Source of the DNA: Streptomyces sp. NRRL F-2664
Lineage (GTDB): Bacteria; Actinomycetota; Actinomycetes; Streptomycetales; Streptomycetaceae
Reading direction: 5' to 3'
Assembly: GCF_000719345.1 (NCBI RefSeq)
Contig: NZ_JOFX01000002.1
Coordinates: forward strand, 427,080 to 491,079
DNA length: 64,000 nucleotides
Shown: positions 50,527 to 57,298 of the stretch, piece by piece
Numbering within the stretch: position 1 is the first letter of the stretch
Layout: the number at the start of each line of letters is the position of its first letter
Program-made: the position numbers and the translations under genes
The notes under the pieces: generated by a model
Seen by the model: the letters and a program-made list of their open reading frames with translations, nothing else
Told to the model about the DNA's origin: nothing
The model's database searches: none

Positions 50527-52081
50527 ACCGCCCGCGGGTGAGGGATCCGGGCGGGGCCGGTGCTGCGGTACGGAAAACTCCTTTGCGGAGGGAACCGCCG
50601 AGGGGCACGCTCTGCGCGTGACCGACTCCACTGCGCCCCTCGGCTCCGCCCCCGCCCCCGCCCACGGCCGGGATGCCGGCTCCGGCCCCGACCGGGGCTC
50701 CCACCTCGGGCCGGACTCCGGGCCCGTTGCTGCCGCCGAGCGCCGTTTCGGCTGGTCGAACATGTTCGTCCACCCGGATGAGGACCCCCGTGCCGACGGC
50801 GGGTTCCGGGGGGAGCGGGACGTACTGCTGGGCTACCTGCGTGACCAGCGGATCACGCTGCAGCTCAAGTGCGGGGGCCTCGACGCGGAGGCCCTGGCGC
50901 GGCGCTCCGTGGAACCCTCCGACCTGTCCCTGCTGGGTCTGGTGCGCCACCTCGCGGGCGTCGAACAGTACTGGTTCCGGCAGGTCATGGCAGGTCAGGA
51001 CGTACGACGGCACTACCGCTCGGTGGCGGAACCAGCCGGGGAGTTCACCGGTGCGGTGGCCGACCCGGTGGTGGTCGCGGACGCGTGGAAGACCTGGCGG
51101 GCCGAGGTCGCCTTCGCGGAACAGCTCGTCGCCCAGGCGCCCGGCATGGACGTCACGGGCGACTGCGGCGGCGAGCCGGTGGAGCTCCGCGAGGTGCTGG
51201 TGCACGTGATCGAGGAGTACGCGCGCCACAACGGGCACGCCGACTTCCTGCGGGAGCGCATCGACGGGCGCGTCGGGCAGTAGCGCGGCCGGGGCGCGGA
51301 GCGGGCGCGCGGCACCCGGACCCTGCACCGGCGCGGCACGGTGGCGGGACGGCGGGGGACTGCGCCCGGCGCGGCGCCGGCAGCGGGTGGGTGTGTCCTG
51401 GGGCTGCGGGCGCAGCGTGATGCGGATCGAGCCGTCGGCGCCGGCTTCGACATCGAGGGCCCGCAGGTCCGGGACGTGGACCGTCGGCCCCTGTGCGGCG
51501 GCGCGGGGACCCACGCCGACGACGCGCATGCCGGCCGCCCGGCCGGCTGCTATGCCCGCCGCCGAGTCCTCGAACACGATGCAGTCGGCCGGGTCCACCC
51601 CCAGGGCCGCGGCGCCCTTGAGGAAGCCCTCGGGGTCCGGCTTGCTGGCTCCGACGGATTCGGCCGTGATCCGCACCTCGGGCATCGGGAGGGCGGCGGC
51701 CGTCATCCGGGCGGTGGCCAGTGCCGCGTCGGCCGACGTGACCAGGGCGTGCGGCAGGCCGCTGAGCGAGGCCATGAACGCCGGGGCACCGGCGACCGGG
51801 ACCACGCCGTCGGTGTCGGCCGTCTCGCGCGCCAGCATCTCCGCGTTCTCGGCGTGGTTGATCTCCATGGGGCGGTCCGGGAGCAGCACGGCCATGGTGG
51901 CGTAGCCCTGGCGGCCGTGGACCACCTTCAGGGCCTCCTGCGGGTCGAGCCCGTGGGAGACCGCCCAGTCGCGCCAGCAGCGTTCGACCACCGCGTCGGA
52001 ATTGACGATCGTGCCGTCCATGTCGAGGAGGAGGGCCTTGGCGGTGAGGGTCACGGGTGCGGTGGTGGTGCTGGCCGGCAT
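50516..52081 (-). CDS. HAD phosphatase with long antisense C-terminal readthrough
   Basis: The HAD domain covers 52081 to about 51415: LLLDMDGTIVNSDAVVERCW (motif I), the squiggle region, GLPHALVTSADAA (motif II), ITAESVGASKPDPEGFLKGA (motif III with Lys) and VFEDSAAGIAAGRAAG (motif IV). It resembles sugar-phosphate phosphatases of the GPH/YfbT type. Instead of ending near RITLRPQPQD, the frame continues another 300 codons antisense to the DUF664 gene, a composition of Arg/Gly/Pro that is not protein-like. A lost stop codon is the simplest explanation. ATG 52081 is used. Confidence 0.75.
   Translation of the reverse strand: MPASTTTAPVTLTAKALLLDMDGTIVNSDAVVERCWRDWAVSHGLDPQEALKVVHGRQGYATMAVLLPDRPMEINHAENAEMLARETADTDGVVPVAGAPAFMASLSGLPHALVTSADAALATARMTAAALPMPEVRITAESVGASKPDPEGFLKGAAALGVDPADCIVFEDSAAGIAAGRAAGMRVVGVGPRAAAQGPTVHVPDLRALDVEAGADGSIRITLRPQPQDTPTRCRRRAGRSPPPSRHRAAPVQGPGAARPLRAPAALLPDAPVDALPQEVGVPVVARVLLDHVHQHLAELHRLAAAVARDVHAGRLGDELFREGDLGPPGLPRVRDHHRVGHRTGELPGWFRHRAVVPSYVLTCHDLPEPVLFDAREVAHQTQQGQVGGFHGAPRQGLRVEAPALELQRDPLVTQVAQQYVPLPPEPAVGTGVLIRVDEHVRPAETALGGSNGPGVRPEVGAPVGAGAGIPAVGGGGGGAEGRSGVGHAQSVPLGGSLRKGVFRTAAPAPPGSLTRGRFSP
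50618..51283 (+). CDS. DinB-like DUF664 protein
   Basis: A 221-residue DinB-superfamily protein, four-helix metal-binding bundle. FGWSNMFVHPDEDPRADGGFRGERDVLL, SLLGLVRHLAGVEQYWFRQV and VIEEYARHNGHADFLRE provide the His ligands (HLAGVE and HNGHAD). Members are thiol or metal-dependent transferases. GTG 50618 gives a low-complexity N-terminus (APLGSAPAPAHGRDAG); the ATG 50762 starting MFVHPDEDPR is equally possible and is the usual start. Entirely overlapped on the opposite strand by the HAD readthrough. Confidence 0.82.
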   Translation: MTDSTAPLGSAPAPAHGRDAGSGPDRGSHLGPDSGPVAAAERRFGWSNMFVHPDEDPRADGGFRGERDVLLGYLRDQRITLQLKCGGLDAEALARRSVEPSDLSLLGLVRHLAGVEQYWFRQVMAGQDVRRHYRSVAEPAGEFTGAVADPVVVADAWKTWRAEVAFAEQLVAQAPGMDVTGDCGGEPVELREVLVHVIEEYARHNGHADFLRERIDGRVGQ

Positions 52082-52212
52082 CGACGGGGCTCCAGACGGG
52101 CGGGAAAAGAGAACAAGTGGTTCCGTCCACCGGTCAGGGAGTGAGGACGGAACCACTTTGTTCCATCACGATACAAAACTCGGGGCGGTCTGCGCCACTC
52201 CGGGGCATGTGA

Positions 52213-52293
52213 CCCCTGCCGCCCCCTACGGCTCGCCTGCCCCTGCCGCCCCTTACGGCTCGCCCGCCCCTGCCGCCCCCTACGGCTCGCCCG
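52213..52293 (+). repeat. Three tandem 27-bp repeats
   Basis: CCCCTGCCGCCCCCTACGGC-type units of 27 bp repeat at 52213, 52240 and 52267 with single-base differences. If translated in one frame they give a nine-residue PAAPYGSPA repeat, but no gene is supported there. Confidence 0.85.
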
Positions 52294-52414
52294 CCTCCCG
52301 CGGGCCTGCGCACCCGGCGGGCGGACCGCCCGCTGTGCGCGGACCGCCCGGTGCGCGCTGATCCCGGTGTCCAGCTCCGTCCGCGGCGCGGGCCGCCGGT
52401 GTGCGCCGGGGCGC

Positions 52415-53383
52415 CTACCCCTCCAGCGCCTGGCGGGTGAGCGGTCCGTAGACGCCCCACTCCCTGCTGTCGATCCCGTGCTCGAACTGGAACTCCGTCA
52501 GTGCGTCCTCGGTCCGCCAGTCGAACCTTCCGTGGAAGCGGCCCCGGTACAGGCCCTGAGCCGCCAGCAGGCGCTGGAGCTTCTCGACCTCCGGGCCGCT
52601 GTCCCCGAAGCGCAGCGCCGGGGACTGTGCGGGCGGCGGGCCGGAGGAACGGCTCGGGCTGGGCGACGCGCTCGCCGACGGGGGAGCGGACGAAGCGGAG
52701 CGGGACGCGCTGGGCGACGCGGACGGCGACGCCGACTTCGAGGCGGTCGGCGACTTCGACGCCGACGGGGAAGCGCTCCCCGTGCTCGGACTGCCGGACG
52801 GCGCAGCCGGGGCCGCGCTCACCGCGGGCGCCGACGCCTTCGTCTCCACCAGCGCCGTATCGCCGTCCGGGGACGCGGGCAGCACCCACACCGCCACCGC
52901 CGTCCCGCTGAGGGCCACCGCGGCCGCGGCTCCCACCAGCAGCGCCAGCGGACGGCGGCGGGATGCGGAACCGGACCTCTCCTCCGGGCCCCCGCCCCCG
53001 CCCCCTCCCCATCCCGCCCTGCCGGGGGCCGGTGCGGCTGCCGCGACCGGGCGCAGCTGCATCGTCTCCGCCGGGTCCGGCGCGTGCGCCGGACCCGCCT
53101 TCCACGGGCCCGCCGGGCCGGGCGCCGGCGGCACGGCCATGCCGTACGCCGGGGTGTCGTCCTCGGCCCCGGCCTGCGTCCGCGCCCTCGGCTGCGGTGC
53201 AGGCGCAGGAGCCACCACACCGGCCACGGGCTGCGGCGACACCGGATCGGCTTCGGCGCCCTGCTCGCCCGGGTCGGACAGCGTCACGTACGGACGGATG
53301 CGCAGAGGGTTGAACCCCACACCCGGTGCGCACCTGCAGGCGGTGCCGGCAGCGTCGCAATTTGGACAGTGCTCACCGTTCAC
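52415..53383 (-). CDS. Zinc-ribbon / membrane / peptidoglycan-binding protein
   Basis: A 322-residue protein in four parts. The N-terminus has two CxxC/CRC-like pairs (HCPNCDAAGTACRCAPG), a zinc-ribbon-like module. A Pro/Ala-rich linker follows, then a single membrane segment (ALLVGAAAAVALSGTAVAVWVL) at about residue 150. The outside part is a Ser/Pro/Ala repeat stretch (SASPSASKSPTASKSASP) ending in a PG_binding_1 domain (LRFGDSGPEVEKLQRLLAAQGLYRGRFHGRFDWRTEDALTEFQFEHGID in pieces). GTG 53383. This layout links a cytoplasmic ribbon to the wall and may sense envelope stress. Confidence 0.82.
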   Translation of the reverse strand: MNGEHCPNCDAAGTACRCAPGVGFNPLRIRPYVTLSDPGEQGAEADPVSPQPVAGVVAPAPAPQPRARTQAGAEDDTPAYGMAVPPAPGPAGPWKAGPAHAPDPAETMQLRPVAAAAPAPGRAGWGGGGGGGPEERSGSASRRRPLALLVGAAAAVALSGTAVAVWVLPASPDGDTALVETKASAPAVSAAPAAPSGSPSTGSASPSASKSPTASKSASPSASPSASRSASSAPPSASASPSPSRSSGPPPAQSPALRFGDSGPEVEKLQRLLAAQGLYRGRFHGRFDWRTEDALTEFQFEHGIDSREWGVYGPLTRQALEG

Positions 53384-53511
53384 TGGGACTCCCTCCCCTG
53401 GCTATTGCCTGCGATTATGCAGACCCCTTGCGGCCCTCCCAACCGCCCGAGAGGCCATAACCGGACACACCACTCAGGATGGAGATGTTGATCCGGCCGG
53501 AGGAGGAATCG

Positions 53512-55581
53512 ATGGCTCAGGACGCGACCCAGGGCGCCGTGGACCCCGGTCCCGGACCGCACCGGACCGGCCCCGCAGGCGAACACACCTCCCGCGAGGT
53601 GCTCGTCCCCATAGGTGCCCTGCTGCTGGGACTGCTGATCGCCGCGCTCGACCAGACGATCGTCTCCACGGCGCTGCCGACGATCGTCAGCGACCTCGGA
53701 GGCATGGCCCACCTGTCATGGGTCGTCACCGCCTACATGCTCGCCGCCACCGCCGCCACGCCCCTGTGGGGCAAGCTCGGCGACCAGTACGGCCGCAAGA
53801 AGCTCTTCCAGTACGCCATCGTCCTCTTCCTCATCGGGTCGGCCCTGTGCGGACTGGCCCAGGACATGCCCCAGCTGATCGGTTTCCGCGCCCTGCAGGG
53901 CCTCGGCGGCGGCGGACTGATCGTGCTGTCCATGGCGATCGTCGGCGACATCGTCCCGCCCCGCGAACGCGGCCGGTACCAGGGCCTCTTCGGCGGCGTC
54001 TTCGGCGCGACCAGCGTGCTCGGCCCGCTGCTCGGCGGCCTGTTCGTCGACAACCTCTCCTGGCGCTGGGACTTCTACATCAACCTCCCCATCGGTCTCG
54101 TCGCACTCGTCGTCATCGCCGCCGCCCTCCACATCCCGGCGCGCCCCTCGAAGCACACCATCGACTACCTCGGCACCTTCCTCATCGCCTGCGTCGCCAC
54201 CTGTCTCGTCCTCGTCGCCTCCCTCGGCGCCACCTGGGGCTGGGGATCCGCCCGGATCATCGGTGTCGCCGTCCTCGGCGTCCTGCTCCTCGCCGCCTTC
54301 CTCCTCGTCGAACGCAAGGCCGCGGAACCCGTCCTGCCGCTGGGGCTCTTCCGCATCCACACCTTCTCCCTCTGCTCGGCGATCAGCTTCGTCGTGGGCT
54401 TCGCGATGTTCGGGGCGATGGTCTACCTGCCGACCTTCCTCCAGATCGTCCAGGGCGTCTCACCCACCATGTCCGGCGTCCACATGCTGCCGATGGTCAT
54501 CGGCATGCTCATCTCCTCCACCGCCTCCGGCCAGGCCGTCAGCCGGACCGGGCGCTGGAAGGTCTTCCCGATCGCCGGCACCGCCGTCACCGCGCTCGGC
54601 CTGCTCCTCCTCCACCAGCTCCACCGCACCAGCTCCACCTGGGAGATGAGCCTCTACTTCTTCGTCTTCGGAGCCGGTCTCGGCCTGGTCATGCAGGTTC
54701 TCGTCCTGGTGGTGCAGAACGCCGTCAGCTACGCCGACCTCGGCGTCGCCACCTCCGGGGCCACCTTCTTCCGCTCCATCGGTGCCTCCTTCGGCGTCGC
54801 GATCTTCGGCACGGTCTTCACCCACCAGCTCGACGACGAGCTGGCCTCCTCCCTGGCCGGCGTCACCCTGCCCGCCGACGCAGGCATCCCCCAGCTCGAA
54901 GCGGACCCCCGCGCCATCGGGGCGCTCCCCGCGGACCTCCGCCCGCGGGTCCTCGACGCCTACGCGACCGCCATCACCGACGTCTTCCTCTACGCCGTCC
55001 CCGTCGTCCTGATCGCCTTCGTCCTCTCCTGGTTCCTGCGGGAGGACACGCTCCGCGCCTCCGTCACCGCACCCGACGTCACCGAGACCCTCGCCTCCAA
55101 CCCCGTGCACCGCTCCTCCCACGAGGAGGTCGCCCGCGCGCTGACCGTCCTCGGCAGCCGTGAGGGCCGACGCCACGTCTACGAGAAGATCACCGCCAAG
55201 GCCGGCTACGACCTGCTGCCCGCCTCCAGCTGGCTGCTGCTGCGGATCAACAAATACGGCTCGGCGGAACCGGCGCTGCTCGCCGAGCGCGTCAACGTGC
55301 CGCTGAAGGTCATCACGGACGCCGCCCGCCAGGTCGAGGAACGCGGCCTCGCCGTCCGGGACGGGCTGCCGCTCGTCCTCACCGCACAGGGCCGCGAGGC
55401 CGCCGCGAAGCTCAGCGACGCCCGGCAGGAGTCCCTCGCCGAACTGCTCGGCGACTGGTGGGGCCCCGACCGGCCGACCGACCTGGTCAAGCTGGTCGAG
55501 GAGATCAACACGGAGCTGTGCGGATCCGACGCCGAAGAGCCCTACGACGCCGAGCCCCGCCGCGACCACGCCGCGACATAG
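53512..55581 (+). CDS. DHA2-type MFS exporter with C-terminal winged-helix-like domain
   Basis: A 689-residue protein. Residues about 35-520 are a 14-segment EmrB/QacA-type major facilitator: LDQTIVSTALPTIVSDLGG, GKLGDQYGRKKLFQY (motif A) and the motif-C-like SVLGPLLGG. From about residue 545 to 665 follows a soluble domain with HTH-like helices (HEEVARALTVLGSREGRRHVY, LAERVNVPLKVITDAARQVE) and a wing (RGLAVRDGLPLVLTAQGREA), a MarR/PadR-like winged helix; the C-terminus is acidic. It would pump out drugs by proton antiport. The tail could sense substrate or bind DNA. ATG 53512 has GGAGGAGG. Confidence 0.88.
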   Translation: MAQDATQGAVDPGPGPHRTGPAGEHTSREVLVPIGALLLGLLIAALDQTIVSTALPTIVSDLGGMAHLSWVVTAYMLAATAATPLWGKLGDQYGRKKLFQYAIVLFLIGSALCGLAQDMPQLIGFRALQGLGGGGLIVLSMAIVGDIVPPRERGRYQGLFGGVFGATSVLGPLLGGLFVDNLSWRWDFYINLPIGLVALVVIAAALHIPARPSKHTIDYLGTFLIACVATCLVLVASLGATWGWGSARIIGVAVLGVLLLAAFLLVERKAAEPVLPLGLFRIHTFSLCSAISFVVGFAMFGAMVYLPTFLQIVQGVSPTMSGVHMLPMVIGMLISSTASGQAVSRTGRWKVFPIAGTAVTALGLLLLHQLHRTSSTWEMSLYFFVFGAGLGLVMQVLVLVVQNAVSYADLGVATSGATFFRSIGASFGVAIFGTVFTHQLDDELASSLAGVTLPADAGIPQLEADPRAIGALPADLRPRVLDAYATAITDVFLYAVPVVLIAFVLSWFLREDTLRASVTAPDVTETLASNPVHRSSHEEVARALTVLGSREGRRHVYEKITAKAGYDLLPASSWLLLRINKYGSAEPALLAERVNVPLKVITDAARQVEERGLAVRDGLPLVLTAQGREAAAKLSDARQESLAELLGDWWGPDRPTDLVKLVEEINTELCGSDAEEPYDAEPRRDHAAT

Positions 55582-55635
55582 ACGTCGTGGAAGGGCCGGG
55601 CCTGCGGGCCTGCGGCCCCAGAGGGGCCCGGGGGA

Positions 55636-56220
55636 TCAGGGCAGGCGCTTCTCGAACCAGTGCTCCGCATACGGGCCGGAGTTGTACGCGGGTATCTCGG
55701 CATAGCCGTGACGCGCATACAACGCGCGGGCCTCCACCAGGTCCGACCGGGTGTCCAGCCGCACCCGCTCGGCGCCCAGCGCACGGCTCTCCGCCTCCAG
55801 GGCGTCGAGCAGGGCCGCCCCGCCGCCGGTACCGTGGGCGCGGCGGTCGACATACACCTTGGTGAGCTCGGCGGTCACCGCGTCGAGCAGCCGGACGCCG
55901 CCGCAGGCCAGTGCCTCGCCCTCCAGGCGGCCGACGACGAAGCTGCCCGTCGGCGGTTCCAGTCCGTCGTCCGGGAAGTCGAGCAGCCCCTGATCGATCT
56001 CGGCCTCGGTGACCTCGCGCTTCCAGTACCGGCCGGCGACCTCGGCGTAGTACGCGCGGCGCAGCCGGGTGGCATCGCGCGTGGTGAACGGCTCGGGGGA
56101 CACGGTCCACACCTGGGACGGCGACAGCGACCGTGGCGGCGCCGCCGACGGGGACCGTGGCGGTGTGACGGCGGACGAGGACGAGGGTGCTGGGCTGCGG
56201 TGTTCGCTGTGAGTGGTCAT
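55636..56220 (-). CDS. GNAT acetyltransferase with long N-terminal extension
   Basis: A 194-residue protein. Residues 1-50 are disordered Pro/Ser/Arg-rich sequence; the GNAT domain then has the acetyl-CoA motif VYVDRRAHGTGGGAALLDALEAE (R/QxxGxG/A) and RLDTRSDLVEARALYARHGYAE as motif B. The substrate is unknown. ATG 56220 is chosen; the frame extends to 56328 but is outside homology. It stands convergent to the MFS gene and divergent to the SnoaL-like gene. Confidence 0.85.
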   Translation of the reverse strand: MTTHSEHRSPAPSSSSAVTPPRSPSAAPPRSLSPSQVWTVSPEPFTTRDATRLRRAYYAEVAGRYWKREVTEAEIDQGLLDFPDDGLEPPTGSFVVGRLEGEALACGGVRLLDAVTAELTKVYVDRRAHGTGGGAALLDALEAESRALGAERVRLDTRSDLVEARALYARHGYAEIPAYNSGPYAEHWFEKRLP

Positions 56221-56326
56221 GGCGTCATTGTGGAGTTCGGGCGCGAAGTCCCGCGTGGAATATCCACAACGCCGGGCCGATGATAGGAAAAACGGCACTT
56301 CGCGTACCCGGAGGATGTGAAACGCC

Positions 56327-56722
56327 ATGGCAGAGCACCCGGACTGTGCCCTGATCCGCCGCGGCTACGAGGCCTTCGGCAACGGCGACATGGAGGCGCT
56401 GAGCGCGCTCATGACCGCCGACGTCATCCACCACGTGCCCGGCAACAACCCCCTGTCCGGACACCACAAGGGCCGGGAGCAGGTCCTCGACTTCTACCGC
56501 CGCCTCGGCGAGGAGACGAAGGGCACCTTCCAGGTACACCTGGAGTCGGTGCTCGCGGACGGCCGCGGGCACGTGATGGCCTTCCACACGGCGCGCGGTG
56601 ACCGCGGAGACCGCGGCATAGAGATCCGCGAAGGACTCTTCTTCACCATCGTCGGCCACAAGATCACCGACATCGACCAGTGCACCGCGGACATCGACGA
56701 GGAAGACGCGTTCTGGAGCTGA
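56327..56722 (+). CDS. SnoaL/NTF2-like protein
   Basis: A 131-residue cone-fold protein. LIRRGYEAFGNGDMEALSALM and TADVIHHVPGNNPLSGHHKG and GREQVLDFYRRLGEET are the NTF2/SnoaL-like hallmarks; IEIREGLFFTIVGHKITDI is the last strand pair. Members are cyclases, isomerases or epoxide hydrolases, or simple ligand binders. The active-site His (VIHH) and Asp (DIDQCTAD) are present. ATG 56327 has GGAGG. No biosynthetic neighbours. Confidence 0.85.
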   Translation: MAEHPDCALIRRGYEAFGNGDMEALSALMTADVIHHVPGNNPLSGHHKGREQVLDFYRRLGEETKGTFQVHLESVLADGRGHVMAFHTARGDRGDRGIEIREGLFFTIVGHKITDIDQCTADIDEEDAFWS

Positions 56723-56849
56723 TGCCGTCCCCGGTCCGGCCGGCCGGACCGACCAACGGGCCCGGACCCCGCCGCGCCCGCCGCCCCTCACTGGACCGGC
56801 CCCCGCCCACCACGCCATGCGCCGTGCGCGGGGGGCCGCGTCCCGCGCG

Positions 56850-57191
56850 TCAGGCCTTCTTCGGCGCCGCCTGCTGCACGACCTCGAACGACCACACCGT
56901 CGAAGCCGAGGCCGCCGGCCTCGGCCGGTCCGCGCCCTCGGCCCCGCCCTCACCGCCGCCACCCTGGTGAGCGGCCTTCATCGGCCCCTCCATCCACGCC
57001 TGGAAGTCCTCCTCCGAACGCCAGCGCGTGTAGACGAGGTACTGGTCGGTGCCCTCCACGGGCCGCAGCAGCTCGAACCACTCGAAGCCGTCCGAGCTCT
57101 CCACCGCACCCGCGCGCGAGGCGAAGCGCCGCTCCAGAACCTCCCGCTGCTCGGCGGGAACCGTCAGTGCGTTGATCTTCACGATGCTCAT
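56850..57191 (-). CDS. Antibiotic-biosynthesis-monooxygenase (ABM) domain protein
   Basis: A 113-residue ABM-fold protein resembling heme-degrading monooxygenases (IsdG/MhuD-like): INALTVPAEQREVLERRFASRAGAVE, GFEWFELLRPVEGTDQYLVYT and WRSEEDFQAWMEGPMKAAHQ, which holds the His position of the family. The Gly/Glu-rich segment and C-terminal STVWSFEVVQQA complete it. ATG 57191 chosen over 57200. It could open heme for iron or act on quinones. No iron-transport genes nearby. Confidence 0.8.
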   Translation of the reverse strand: MSIVKINALTVPAEQREVLERRFASRAGAVESSDGFEWFELLRPVEGTDQYLVYTRWRSEEDFQAWMEGPMKAAHQGGGGEGGAEGADRPRPAASASTVWSFEVVQQAAPKKA

Positions 57192-57298
57192 GGGAGCCAT
57201 CCTAGGGATCCTGCGGGGGATATCGTCGTGCGGGTAATGGAGCGCGGCAGCCAGGCGAAGTCGGGGTTGCGGTCAACAGGGCGGGAGGCCGGCAGGGC

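Noticed and set aside
52213..52293. CRISPR-like tandem array
   Set aside because: Repeats are directly adjacent without unique spacers and no cas genes are present; a plain tandem repeat.
52002..52361. A plus-strand frame containing PAAPYGSPA repeats
   Set aside because: Its first half is antisense to the HAD start and there is no start site or domain; only the DNA repeat is reported.
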